64,000 nt of DNA from Vicia villosa (GCF_029867415.1 NW_026705156.1:823001-887000); one strand, 5' to 3'; counted from the first letter of the stretch, positions 46,411 through 59,169 are shown. Numbers and translations are program-made. The notes: generated by a model from the letters alone, not told the origin.

Positions 46411-48959
46411 TGTAGCAACCTGCCTAAAAATTATAGCTTTAGAGTCGCCACCTATTCTGAAGGGCGAATAGGAAACCCTACGCAGTTAAGAGATTCGGGG
46501 TAAGTTATTATAATCAGGTCGAGGGAAGGTGTTAGGCACCCTCAACCCTTTCCTATTGGCTTTGAATCTAAGGTAAAGGTTTATAGCAAAATTACAGAGG
46601 TTAATAGCTAAGGAAATGAGAAGGGGGAAAATTGAGATTTTTGGGAAGGGGACTCGCCTTGGTTATCCAAGTGCCTACGTATCGTATCTCCTTAGGGAGA
46701 ACCAGAGTCAACGTAGTTCGGGACAGGGTTGTACGCCTTAGAATTAGATTTGAATGGTTTGAAGGCTTTTTGAATGGCCTATCATAGTTTTGAGTTGTAA
46801 TTGGAAAGGCATTTTGAATTGCCAGATTGGAAAGGATGAAAATCCGTAGTTTGTGGTTTAGTGTTTTTTAGATGTTTGGGCGTACAACCCTGGTTTGATA
46901 TGGCACCGTTAGATGCGGTGACCAATAGATTTGGTCAGTATAGCTAACGGATTAAGGGGCATTGCTGGTTACTCAGATCGATAGATTGATCGTCGCGGAC
47001 AGCAAATTAAATGTGTTTTGGATTTTATGTTTTTTTTTATCTCTCGTCTAATGCGACTAATAGATTTAGTCGGGTCGAGGAGAGAGTTAATTGATGGTTA
47101 ATATTTTCCTGGCCAAATTGGCGGTGGGATTGGACAAACCCTGATATTTTTGTTATAACTCCTAGGGTTTTTTGTGATTTTTATTATTAAAATTAATTAA
47201 GTAATTAAGTCGAATAATCGGGAAAAATAATCGAGAGAATAATCCTAAGTAATTAATCCTAATTATATACCTAACCTTAATTAAAATAAATTAATTGAAT
47301 TATATACAAATATTTGCTATTTAAAAAAAGATAAAACAAATAAAAATATTAAATAGAACCTGGTTTTTATTGCGTGTGGGCAAGCTCTTGGAGTTCCATG
47401 GTAGGGATGCAATGTTGTACGTTAGATATGGATGGTAGAGAGATCTTGGGGCTGATAATTGAGGTTCACGGTAAGCATGCGTGGGGAGTACGCATAGAAT
47501 ATGTAGATTGTTAGTAAGTAAAAAGAAGTTGTCTTCGGTGGGGGTCGAACCCCAGTTCTTTCTCTCACCAGTCAACCCCTTTGACAAACATGCCACTTCT
47601 TGATTCTGTCATTAACTTACGCTCATATATTTTTAAAGGAATTTAAAGCATCATACAGAAATAACAAAAAACACACGCGCCGCTGGGGATCTTCTTCCCC
47701 GTTTCAGCCGTTCGAGAGCGCTGCACAACCACCCCTGCGCTTTTCACAATCACAAAACAACAAATAAACGTAAAAAAAGTACATGGTCCAATCGGAAATT
47801 ATATTCTGAACACGGTGATATCCTTAATTTGGTCTGATCTTACTTATATTGTGGAATCCCAATTTAAAACTTGGGTAACCTATCAATGGTGGTTCTTGAA
47901 ACCTGCACTGAAACTCAAATTAAATGACACAGGGAGATTCTAAACGAGATTATAAACAAAAACACGTATTCAAATTCGATTTATGATGCGTGTAGACTTG
48001 AATTCGAATCGAAATTTTTTTAAGGCAAAAACGTGAACGTGAGCATCTGTTTGAGTGTGTTCAGACCAATGGTAACCATTCAGTTACGTCCAGGAATCTT
48101 CAATGGATTGATTACTACGCTTGCCTTTACCTGAGTCGGCTTCAAAATTCTTCTGCTCCTTCTCAATTTTTTTTCACGACTTTTTTTGGTGTTTGAATGA
48201 GGTTTTCCTGCGGCCCCAAATCCCCCCCTGGTGCAGTTGTTTCTCAGTTTATATATATCATTCAATTAGGTCAAAGAAAATTCAATCAAGATCTTTTTCA
48301 ATTGTAGATTCAAGATTTGATTTGATATGGATTCCAAACTTGCCATTTTTGTTCCTTAAACCATCTTTCACGTTTCCTTCTCTTGGCCCTTTGGACAACA
48401 AATCTTTCCTTTTCCTTTTTTTTTATTATTTATTTCATGGTTATTTTATTAGCCTAACAATAACAATTAATACTAAGAAAAAATACTAATTATATATTAT
48501 TATTTACTAAAAGAAATCAAGTAAACATAAAAGAATAAAAAATAATGGTAAATGACAATAATTAAAATTAATAACTATTTTATTCAAATTAACTAATAAT
48601 CCTAATCAATAAATATTAACCTAAATAATAGTACTAATTCTAGATAATATTAATAATAATATCACCTAATATTAATATTAATATTAATAATAAAATTAAT
48701 AATATTAAATACTAATAGTTAGAAGTAATAAAAATTACTAATAATAATCCAAAAAATGCAAATGTTAGTAAAAGGAAAATAATATTAATAATTGATGAAA
48801 CCCTCGAAAACACTTGTTAATCGTACCCCATTTATTTCTCAGGACATTTTATAAGAGGGCGGGTTTGACAATAGAAATGTCAAACCCCATGGCTCTTAAT
48901 TTTGACCCTTGATGAATTAAAAAATACAGATCTGTTCGGGCAAATTTTGGGGTATGACA
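46411..48959 (-). mobile_element. Right LTR (5' LTR in element sense) of the Ogre/Tat-type element
   Basis: 2549 bp. Differs from the left LTR by about ten substitutions plus small indels, such as the extra CGTAT near 46680 and shorter C and T runs near 48170-48230. Confidence 0.9.
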
Positions 48960-48964
48960 CTATC

Positions 48965-50555
48965 GCCGGCTAAATCTGTTGGTGGTTCCAATTTTGACTT
49001 TTCCGCATTGGAGATTTTATCGATATTCCTCAATCTTTCAAATTCATGCATCCTATCAATAAATAAATCCGGCCACGTTTCGGCAAGTTCGGTATGATGA
49101 AGATTTTATTCCGGTGACGTAGGTGGTATGAGGCATCCCGGTTCAAGTAAACTTGTACTTTCGTCTCCAAATACTCGCGTGTACGAGTCTTTATAGTTCA
49201 CCAACTCATCAATAAGATCATGACGGACAAGCTCATGGGCATCCTCTCACTTACCAAGCAAACCCGATTCGGGCCAAAATCCGCAATTACAGTCCCCCAC
49301 CACATTAACGATTCGGTCGATGTATTTATGCATAAAATTCGGCATCTCGTCAATGAATGGAATTTTTGGAGCAATTTGTACCTCTTCAATTGATGGAGCA
49401 ATAGGTGTCGAAACTTGTGGTAGAATAGGTGTCGGAGGCGATTTGCTTAGGAGAGCTCCCTTGTCTGAACTCTTTTGAGATTTTTGCGATTTCGGAGTAG
49501 GTGAGTCAAGAAAGAGTTTGTCGACGTGCTCACAATATGAAGGAGACTGTGTTATCGAGTTGTCATTTGGCGTAGACTTCACTTTCTTCGGAGCACCTTT
49601 TGTCTTAACGGGTTGAGGTGGCGGTTTCATGTCAGTTGTTTCGGGAAATCCAATCCTCCGCAATTGTTCTTTGATGTATAACTTCGTGTTGTCATCAGCC
49701 TTCAAAAACCTCTCTTGTATCTCCTCCAATTCGGAAATAATAGAGATATTTTAATCTTCTTCGACACAACCATCGTCATCAAAACTAAGTCTCTTCCAAT
49801 GAGGAGTGATTTCATTCATTGTTATTGGCTCACATAATCTCTCTTTTTTAGAAATAGCACAAGCACACGGGAGACCATGCATGATAGTAATAATGCAACC
49901 ACACTTTGCGGTATCGCCATCAATTGTTTCACCTTGATTCTCCCTGTGAAAGATATAATTCAATCCGGCCCGAGACACATTGCCTATCAATTGAGAGTAA
50001 ATAATGTTGTTCTTAAATCGATGCTCCAAAACCGTAATGCTCCGACCAAACGGCGTTTGTATTTCGTTGTGTTGGTTCGAAATCATGTGATTTATGGTGT
50101 CCCATGCTTTACACAAATCACCCTTGCTATCACATAACCAATTTTTCAAAGTAGCATGTGCCGACTCAACTTTATTGGTGGTTGTATTCCCGAGGTGTCT
50201 GACCTTATCAGTCCGCAAACAATCAAACTTCTCCTTCACTTTGTCAAGAATGGTGCTTTCAATGTATTTCAATAAATCGGGATATTTTTCACATATTTTT
50301 CGAAATTACAATACAGCATCGGCATATAATTCTTTTGTCGACGAATTTGCAATACGAACCCTTGCATCCATTATTTGGTCAACAATCACTCCGGGCTTCA
50401 CCACTTTCCCACCTTCGGTCGCTACTTATTTTCTCCCCACAGCGAGTTTAACCTTACTTCTCACATTACATAATATGTGATATCGAAAAAGTAATGCGTT
50501 GGAAGAAGGAAATACCTTTGCAACCGCATTCATCAAAGCGGGGTCGCAGTCCGTA
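48965..50555 (-). pseudogene. MULE transposase, C-terminal half: DDE remainder, SWIM finger, shortened OTU-like domain
   Basis: Transposase binds the element ends and cuts them out in the nucleus. On the minus strand from the chromovirus insertion: the second catalytic Asp in VTDCDPALMNAVAKVFP; helical region with KVESAHATLKNWL (about 50165); SWIM zinc finger KCGCIITIMHGLPCACAI (about 49850-49900); Pro/Ser/Lys-rich linker; then IVNVVGDCNCGFW (about 49270-49310), like the D-G-N-C catalytic loop of OTU cysteine proteases but with Cys for Gly. The OTU-like part then passes quickly to EPGCLIPPTSPE, so its middle, including the expected His, seems deleted. In-frame stops at 50426, 50306, 49751, 49247 and 49106; no frameshift found. 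Confidence 0.8.
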
Positions 50556-50560
50556 ACAAT

Positions 50561-52709
50561 TGTAACACCCGTATATTTTAATTTTTAATTTAAATGGAAA
50601 TTTAATTAATAATTAGAATTATTGGTGGTTTGAGGGATATTAATTGGGAAAGGATGGTTATGTTGTTGGGCCATGTGTGATGTTAAGGAATGAGGGGGTG
50701 TTATGTTAGTAAAGGCCCTATTCTAATTAAAAGGTTATTTTATAAAATAATAAGGCATGGAGAATAAGAGAAAGGAATGTGAAAAGAGTTTGGAACACGA
50801 AGAACGTGAAAGAGGAGCAATGGAGGGAGAGACCAATCAAGAACTCTTGGCTAAGGTAAGGGGGGACTCTTCCGGTTAATTTCTATTATGTGATTATGGG
50901 TAATGAGATGGATTAACGTATGATTCGATTCGATTTGGTATATTGGGATTTGATATTGTTAGGTATGTTATGATTTGGGATAATTGATGAATTTGTATAG
51001 ATTGTTGGTTATTGATGTGTTGTTTTGATGTATAATGATGTGTGATGAGAAATTCGATGATTATATGCTTGTATGCGATGTATGGAATCGTTTTTGGGTG
51101 AAAAGGATGTGAAATCGCAGAGTCTGAATGCAGACCCGTAATTCTGCAAAATCGCCAGGTCGCGCCGCGAACCACTGTTTGCGCCGCGAACCGTTGGGCA
51201 GAAAACCAGGAAGTTGTGAACACGCTCAGGTCGCGCCGCGTCCATGTGTTGGCGCCGCGAAGGCGTAAGTTTTTCTCGTTTCGCGCCGCGAACCCGGTGG
51301 GCGCCGCGTGCTGTAGTGATAATTGTTTTCTTTGAAAAATGTAAAAATGTGTAACTTTCAAACCGTAAGTCCGTTTTAGACGCCGTTTTGGACGTTGTTC
51401 CTTAAATTGAATGTTCTACCATATAAAATAAATATAACAACAATAACTTGATTTTATTTTGAAAAGTATCGTTTTCTTCAAATGCGGTTTATTCTTGTTT
51501 TGCGTAGTTGATGAGGTGCAATGGTTTGTTGTTTGCATAATTGAATATGTGTAATGATGGGTGTTGTTATAATGTGATTGCTTCTGCTTGTTATGCAAAA
51601 TGGATGTTGTTCATGGTAAATATGGTTATCATGTGTTTTGATGAATGATGATGTAAATGCTCTGTTATTGTTGGGTTGATTTGTTGTACTTGGTACACGA
51701 TTGTGAGGGGTGCTATTGTTGTTGCACTGTGTGGTGAATGTTTTATCTGTTATGATGTCATGGTTGTAACTGATAATTGATATACATATATTGTTGATGT
51801 AAAATATGTATTTATTTAAAGTTGAGAAATAGCATAACTGTGTGTGGCTATTGATTATCGTGGTGGTTGATGATTATGACATTGGTTGTTTAATGTTGAT
51901 GGTGAGCATGTTATGGTTGATACATGCATTTCATAATCATGTTGTGGGCTGTATCCCTTATGGTGGTGGGACAGCGGTAGCTAATTCCCATTGTGTGGAA
52001 TTGGTGAGAGAAGTAGCCGAATCTTTATGGTGGTGGATCGGTGAGATGGGTTATCCCATGTTTGGTACCACATGCATATAGTTGCATTTGCATTAGGTTG
52101 TTGTGTATAATTATAACATGAATGGAAGATTGTCCAATGTTATAATATTTGATGACGGTGTAATTGTTATGGTGTTGTCTTTTGGTAATGTATTCTATTA
52201 TTGTGTGAACTGATGAATAATAGATGTGAACCTGAATATATGACAAATTGGGTGAATGATATATTATGATGTTTTGTTGCTTATGAATGCATAACATTGA
52301 TTAATTGAGAATGAGACTCACCCTTACTTTGATGATTTCAGATTGGCGAGTAGCGGCTTTTGGCTCTGGTGAGGATAGCTCATAGGCCAGTTTGTTTAAG
52401 TATGGTGTCGGTGTCATGCTCTGATATTGTAACACTGGGGGAACGTTAGTTTAGAGTTTATGATGATACTCTATTTTGTTTTTATTGGAGTAATTTTGTG
52501 AGATATTGCATAGGTGATGTTATGCTTATCTGTTGATTAATGTTCCGCTGTATAGAAACATGATTTTGTTAAATGGATGATTTTCCCCTAAGTGAAGCAT
52601 GACAATTGATTTATGATAATTTGTTTTAAATTGAATTGTGGCACCCTTGTTTTCATGTTTTACTCTGAATTATTTCATTAATTTCCGCGGGGTTTAGAAG
52701 GGTGTTACA
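50561..52709 (+). mobile_element. 5' LTR of the chromovirus-type element
   Basis: TGTAACACCCGTATATTTTA start, GAAGGGTGTTACA end. It includes six GCGCCGCG motifs at about 51174-51310. Repeated 155-, 78-, 79- and 90-codon frames in both LTRs are not regarded as genes. Confidence 0.95.
51172..51312. repeat. Cluster of six GCGCCGCG motifs in the LTR
   Basis: GCGCCGCGAACC and GCGCCGCGT variants in three pairs, in an otherwise AT-rich LTR. The same cluster recurs at about 56647-56787 in the 3' LTR. It is the main CpG concentration of the window. Confidence 0.9.
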
Positions 52710-52713
52710 ATAG

Positions 52714-52730
52714 TGGTATCAGAGCAGGTC
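52714..52730 (+). other. Primer binding site, tRNA-iMet type
   Basis: TGGTATCAGAGCAGGTC, four bases after the LTR end. Confidence 0.85.
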
Positions 52731-55700
52731 GGTCCGTCCGGCCAATTGTCGAGTCAGTTGAGTTGCACGACGGTTGAATACTGTCGGCATATTATTCCTT
52801 GGTACGCGACATGTGAGTGAATCACTGTCGGTACTTGGTTGTTTGTTGCAGGTGTTGGATTGAAACAAGTGGGGGAGAAGCTTCGCTTCTCGGTTATGTT
52901 TCAGTTGAAGAAGATTGATTCAGTAGGCTGTTGTTGGCAACCGTGCGAGCGTTGTCGGAGTTTGTTGTTTTCCGAATTGAAGGTGACTTGGAATTAAGAC
53001 TTCACTGGGAATTGAGTTGGAACATCTTGAAGGAAGATGATTAGAGGTAATTGACAGTTATTGTAAGAGAAGGAAATTGGAAAGTTGCGATGTGTCAGCT
53101 CTGCTGGTGTGCTGCGAAGCTGTCAGTTGAGTAGCCTTACGACTCAGAAGAGGTTCAGCTGCAAGTTTGCGAAGGGGATTGATGTAGTAATGTTCCAGAA
53201 ATTGCACTTCGGCGATGGGGAGTGTTGCTCAAGTTATAATGATGTTTGGAATTAAAGAGATATGATAAGGGGCTGTTTGGAATGTGATAGAGTTGAAGAG
53301 AATGAGTTTTGGAGAGAGATTTTCGTAAGCAAAACGCAGGAAAATTGCTGAATAGCTGCGGAACTTCGAAAATTCATAACTGGAGTTCTGGACATCCGAA
53401 TTGAGTTCCGTTTGAAGCGTCGGAAAGCTAACGAGATGAACTTTGTTATAAAAATAGTTGCAGCAGCTGTAACATAATTAATTGTGACAGGATGACGTTG
53501 AAAGGAGGCGAAGTTACGGTTACTCTTGTTCTTATAACTAGACTTGTTTATTGGTACTGCACGGGATGTCAGTGTCAGTGTTGAATGGATCGAAGGAATA
53601 CTTGGAAGGTTTTTTTGAGAAGTAATTTTAAGAATCGAATTTACCAATTGAGGAATTTTGGATATATCGTATAGAGTGTCGCTGCATGATGTCAGTGTTG
53701 CATTTTTGGACAATGATTGGAAAATTCATATCTTGGGTTCCGAGTGTCGGATTAAAGTGCCGTTTGAACCTACGAGGAGGAGGGATTGTGTTCTAATTTA
53801 TGGAAGAGTTATAAATACGGTAGAGTGACCCTATGAGGAGAGGTTCTGAAGTCGGTTATAGAAGCGTGAAACTTGTTGAATAAGAATGCCTACTACCGCG
53901 ATTGTTTGAAACGACGTGGAGTAGAACATGTTGTTGATGAATAAGTCGATGAGATGTTCGGTCATAAAGATGATTGGAGTACCGATGGATTTTAGTGAGG
54001 ATTGAATTAGTAGCAAAGATGGAATGAACTTTAGAACTCTTGGAATTGTATTTGTGATGGCAAGGTAACGATAAGTATAAAAGAAGGATTGTAGGGAATT
54101 TCTAACATTGTTGACGTGAGGGAGACTTTGTTGAGATTCCGAGTGGGATGATAATTGGACGTGAAGGATGTAATATAATTTGGACTAAAACCACGAGTTA
54201 TGAATGTTGTGCTATTGTGTTGCGTAGGAAGTCTTTAAATATGTCGGTGCTAATGGTGAGTGAGTTGGATTTGATTGGAAAATTTTGAGACTTGAGTTGG
54301 TATGTGAAGGCACTCCTAATAGTGTTGGATTGGGTATGCTAAAGATGACTAATGGCATTCTTGACGAGATTAGAGAAGGTCAGCAAGATGATGTGAGTTG
54401 ATCGATAAGTTGGCTTTGAATTACCAAGGTAAAGGCGGTGAATTCAGAATCGACGAAAACGATGTAATGAGGTTAGTGATTGGATTGTGTTCCTGATGTT
54501 TTTGAGCTTCGGAAGAATATTCTAGAAGAAAGACACCGTAGTGGATTATTGAACTACGACGATGTTAATGAGTTGGGTGTAAACTCGGAAAGGACACTGT
54601 TATGTAGTAACGACAGTTTATGCTTAAATATGGATGACGACTATCTATTGACAAATTGAGGACTTGATCACCCTTAATCTCTTGTTGGTAGTAGACGGAA
54701 ATCATATAAATGAGATGAACTTGTTTTGTTACCTTAATGGTATAAGATGTGATGAATACTAAGCCGTGAGAATAATCACTCACTATGTTGTGTGAACTTA
54801 TGAAGAAGTGAATATGAAAGAGTGCAACATGGTGGATGATGACTTAAGACGGGTAATCAGAGTCGCGCAGCGAAAGTGTGATGTGGAGTAGTGTTATGAG
54901 TACTACTCGTGGGAAGTAAGGAATTAATATGTCGGAAGCCTACATAGAGAATATGTATTGATTTATATGTTGGATTTAGAATCTAGTGGAGGTAATGATG
55001 TCGTATCGAAGAATTAGAACTCTTTTGAATAATTTTCGAGATGACGAACATGTTATTATGGTTGTACGTAGTTAACGGGTATGTATTTGGCAAAGTTGAG
55101 ATGACGAGTTGATACTATATGATGTTATAATAATTTTGTTTCGTGTTAAGGTGATATTGTGGATTCCAGATATAATGAGGAATTATACTCTATGAAGGAC
55201 GAAGTTGATTTAATTCTTAAAGAAGAGTGAGATTCAGTTTGAGCTATTATGTAAGCAATGGTATATCCAGGCTGATGAGTGTGATTATAACTACTTGTGT
55301 GTACTTGTTCCGATGGTTGGAATGTCTTAATAGATGTAGTAACTCAGGAATTGTTGTTGAATGAATATAAGTAATTCTAAGTGGTAAATAATACCATGGA
55401 TGGTAAAGAATGATTTTGAAACGAATGAGTAAAGAGAGTTGGAATCGGGTAAAACTCAGAAATCTAATTGGTATAGATGATTGTGATGAGTAATCAGAGT
55501 AGTGCGGAAAAAGCGGAATGTAAAGTGTTGGATAATTACTGGTGTGATTTAAGAGGAGTCAGATAATTGGAATTCAATGGTATAGGAATATGAGTATTGA
55601 ATTTCTTGAAGGAAGCGGTTGGTGAAAAGTGTAAGTATTACCTTATCGCTCAGATGAAAGAGTGTGTCTAAGGTTGGTATATTTGGTAGATGGAATGCAT

Positions 55701-56035
55701 TACTGCATTGTTGATCAAGTGTGATCATACTATGGATTGTGTAATTGTATTACTCAGTTGTTGAGCGTATTGTATAGGTTGTACCTCAATGTTTTGTTGT
55801 TGTTAACCTTTTTGGAGCTAAAGCGAGTGGTATACTTTTGGATGGTCAAATGCGACGCAAGAACTGGGATTTGAATGTATGAAACATGTTTCCTGTTGGT
55901 TATGTCAGATGGATTTTGAGGATTGACCGATGGTAACGTTAATTGGGAGCTGGAGAGTCAGGTGGAGGACTCTTATACGAGCTGGTTACTTGAGGTATGT
56001 TTTCGAGGACGAAAACTCTTTTAGTGGGGGAGAGT
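52731..56035 (+). other. Interior of the chromovirus-type element, no recognised gene
   Basis: 3.3 kb with normal base composition but stops in all frames. Purine-rich on the + strand (many GGAATTG, GAGTTG, AAGTTG). It may be a heavily diverged gag-pol remnant or unrelated filler; I could not align any conserved motif. Confidence 0.6.
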
Positions 56036-58184
56036 TGTAACACCCGTATATTTTAATTTTTAATTTAAATGGAAATTTAATTAATAATTAGAATTATTGG
56101 TGGTTTGAGGGATATTAATTGGGAAAGGATGGTTATGTTGTTGGGCCATGTGTGATGTTAAGGAATGAGGGGGTGTTATGTTAGTAAAGGCCCTATTCTA
56201 ATTAAAAGGTTATTTTATAAAATAATAAGGCATGGAGAATAAGAGAAAGGAATGTGAAAAGAGTTTGGAACACGAAGAACGTGAAAGAGGAGCAATGGAG
56301 GGAGAGACCAATCAAGAACTCTTGGCTAAGGTAAGGGGGGACTCTTCCGGTTAATTTCTATTATGTGATTATGGGTAATGAGATGGATTAACGTATGATT
56401 CGATTCGATTTGGTATATTGGGATTTGATATTGTTAGGTATGTTATGATTTGGGATAATTGATGAATTTGTATAGATTGTTGGTTATTGATGTGTTGTTT
56501 TGATGTATAATGATGTGTGATGAGAAATTCGATGATTATATGCTTGTATGCGATGTATGGAATCGTTTTTGGGTGAAAAGGATGTGAAATCGCAGAGTCT
56601 GAATGCAGACCCGTAATTCTGCAAAATCGCCAGGTCGCGCCGCGAACCACTGTTTGCGCCGCGAACCGTTGGGCAGAAAACCAGGAAGTTGTGAACACGC
56701 TCAGGTCGCGCCGCGTCCATGTGTTGGCGCCGCGAAGGCGTAAGTTTTTCTCGTTTCGCGCCGCGAACCCGGTGGGCGCCGCGTGCTGTAGTGATAATTG
56801 TTTTCTTTGAAAAATGTAAAAATGTGTAACTTTCAAACCGTAAGTCCGTTTTAGACGCCGTTTTGGACGTTGTTCCTTAAATTGAATGTTCTACCATATA
56901 AAATAAATATAACAACAATAACTTGATTTTATTTTGAAAAGTATCGTTTTCTTCAAATGCGGTTTATTCTTGTTTTGCGTAGTTGATGAGGTGCAATGGT
57001 TTGTTGTTTGCATAATTGAATATGTGTAATGATGGGTGTTGTTATAATGTGATTGCTTCTGCTTGTTATGCAAAATGGATGTTGTTCATGGTAAATATGG
57101 TTATCATGTGTTTTGATGAATGATGATGTAAATGCTCTGTTATTGTTGGGTTGATTTGTTGTACTTGGTACACGATTGTGAGGGGTGCTATTGTTGTTGC
57201 ACTGTGTGGTGAATGTTTTATCTGTTATGATGTCATGGTTGTAACTGATAATTGATATACATATATTGTTGATGTAAAATATGTATTTATTTAAAGTTGA
57301 GAAATAGCATAACTGTGTGTGGCTATTGATTATCGTGGTGGTTGATGATTATGACATTGGTTGTTTAATGTTGATGGTGAGCATGTTATGGTTGATACAT
57401 GCATTTCATAATCATGTTGTGGGCTGTATCCCTTATGGTGGTGGGACAGCGGTAGCTAATTCCCATTGTGTGGAATTGGTGAGAGAAGTAGCCGAATCTT
57501 TATGGTGGTGGATCGGTGAGATGGGTTATCCCATGTTTGGTACCACATGCATATAGTTGCATTTGCATTAGGTTGTTGTGTATAATTATAACATGAATGG
57601 AAGATTGTCCAATGTTATAATATTTGATGACGGTGTAATTGTTATGGTGTTGTCTTTTGGTAATGTATTCTATTATTGTGTGAACTGATGAATAATAGAT
57701 GTGAACCTGAATATATGACAAATTGGGTGAATGATATATTATGATGTTTTGTTGCTTATGAATGCATAACATTGATTAATTGAGAATGAGACTCACCCTT
57801 ACTTTGATGATTTCAGATTGGCGAGTAGCGGCTTTTGGCTCTGGTGAGGATAGCTCATAGGCCAGTTTGTTTAAGTATGGTGTCGGTGTCATGCTCTGAT
57901 ATTGTAACACTGGGGGAACGTTAGTTTAGAGTTTATGATGATACTCTATTTTGTTTTTATTGGAGTAATTTTGTGAGATATTGCATAGGTGATGTTATGC
58001 TTATCTGTTGATTAATGTTCCGCTGTATAGAAACATGATTTTGTTAAATGGATGATTTTCCCCTAAGTGAAGCATGACAATTGATTTATGATAATTTGTT
58101 TTAAATTGAATTGTGGCACCCTTGTTTTCATGTTTTACTCTGAATTATTTCATTAATTTCCGCGGGGTTTAGAAGGGTGTTACA
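56036..58184 (+). mobile_element. 3' LTR of the chromovirus-type element
   Basis: 2149 bp, offset 5475 bp from the 5' LTR; no difference seen by eye. Confidence 0.95.
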
Positions 58185-58189
58185 ACAAT

Positions 58190-59047
58190 CGCATTAGGCA
58201 TCTCAAATTGTTTTTTCAAAAGTGAGAGACACACCTCCAAGGCCCACCTAAAATTACCCTCTTTTTCACACTCCAAAAAAGCAAAACCAACGGCGAATGT
58301 CTTCTCGGTGGATGTAACACCGACCATATCGAATAATGGGAGTCAATACTTGTTGGTCTTGTAGGTAGAATCGAGAAGGAGCATAGTCGATAAAGTGATG
58401 AACAACTTTATGGAATCCGGATGAGTCCATAAAACATCTTGGACTGTAACCTCGTCATTGTAATATCTGTACCGCACCACGTATTTGTTATCATCCAACA
58501 TTTTCAACAAATGTTACATATCGCTCCTATCTCCCCTACTAGCCTTTTTATTGTGGTACCGTTGATTATACACTTGCCTTATATTTGAAATGTTGTTGGG
58601 TTCCTTACTTTTCAACGTCGCAAGTATATTTTTCGGTTGAACAAAATTCAAGGGCATGTCTTTAATAGATTCCTTCTCAACCGGATTGAGCCGACATGCC
58701 ACCAGATGGCCTTGTAATTTTGCGCACAAATCATGGTTATGCAAACCACAAACAAAAGAGCATCTCCACTCCGTGCTAGCCAACATGTAACAATGGATTT
58801 TAAATGGACACTCGCATTTTCTAGTCCATGTGTCGTCTATTTTAAAATTATTTAGAGGAGGATGGTATTTCCCGTTTCTTTCGCATAATATTGTTACAAA
58901 CGGGTTTCTTCTTGCCGTACCATTATCCGATCTTCTTATCACCACACTAAAACCAATATTAGTTGCATTCCTACGAATCCATGTTAGCATGCTTTCACGA
59001 TCATCAAAGTCTTACTTGCTACGAAAGTTACCTCCGACATCTACCAT
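58190..59047 (-). pseudogene. MULE transposase, N-terminal half: FAR1-like DNA-binding region and start of DDE core
   Basis: The start is placed at ATG (complement of 59045-59047), in frame with the rest. FAR1/WRKY-GCM1-type zinc-binding region: SMLTWIRRNATNIGFSVVIRR, then RKCECPFKIHCY and GLHNHDLCAKLQGHLVACRL, giving the C-C-H-H pattern. The catalytic core begins in LLLDSTYKTNKY (first Asp about 58365), then MVGVTSTEKTFAVGFAFLE. In-frame stops at 59012-59014 and 58343-58345. At 58189 it is cut by the chromovirus insertion and continues at 50555. With both insertions ignored, the whole gene is 827 codons in one frame with seven stops and no frameshift. Confidence 0.82.
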
Positions 59048-59169
59048 ATTTGCGACTACCCCATCATACTCGTAGCTACATCGACTAAAGTAGCTAATTC
59101 TCTTGAATATTATCGGGGTGCACCATACCTATTTTGTCAAAATCACACAGAATTACAAAATGCTAGAAA

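Larger units (their letters stand above)
36833..48959 (-). mobile_element. Ogre/Tat-type Ty3/gypsy retrotransposon without recognisable coding
   Basis: It is 12,127 bp between perfect CTATC duplications (36828-36832, 48960-48964). LTRs of about 2.55 kb at both ends. Orientation is minus: next to the right LTR, the complement of 46391-46408 is TGGTGACTCTGCTGGGGA, a tRNA-Arg-like PBS as in Ogre; next to the left LTR, the complement of 39380-39396 is GATTGAACAGGGGCAGC, a PPT. On the minus strand the LTR starts TRTCATACCCCAAAATTTGC. Full Ogres exceed 20 kb; here the 7-kb interior shows no gag, RT or integrase motif in any frame. About ten substitutions and a few indels separate the LTRs (roughly 0.4-0.5 %). 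Confidence 0.85.
50561..58184 (+). mobile_element. Chromovirus-type (Tekay-like) LTR element without recognisable coding, very young
   Basis: 7624 bp between perfect ACAAT duplications (50556-50560, 58185-58189). LTRs of 2149 bp (50561-52709, 56036-58184) appear identical by eye. PBS TGGTATCAGAGCAGGTC at 52714 (tRNA-iMet type) and PPT-like AGTGGGGGAGAGT at 56023-56035. The LTR termini TGTAACACCC / GGGTGTTACA and a 3' end with TTTTCGAGGACGAAAACT before the PPT resemble Tekay-type chromoviruses. The 3.3-kb interior has no open frame above 153 codons and no pol or chromodomain motif I can see, so it moved recently with borrowed enzymes. Confidence 0.85.

Noticed and set aside
49877..50480. Plus-strand frames of 86 and 128 codons
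   Set aside because: They are shadows opposite the MULE transposase, whose conserved motifs lie on the minus strand.
50894..51361. 155-codon minus-strand frame, repeated at 56369-56836
   Set aside because: It lies in the LTR, antisense, its openness is partly due to the GCGCCGCG cluster, and it shows no protein similarity.
53252..53713. 153-codon minus-strand frame in the chromovirus-type interior
   Set aside because: It is antisense to the element, low-complexity Ser/Ile/Asn-rich with no motif; likely chance.
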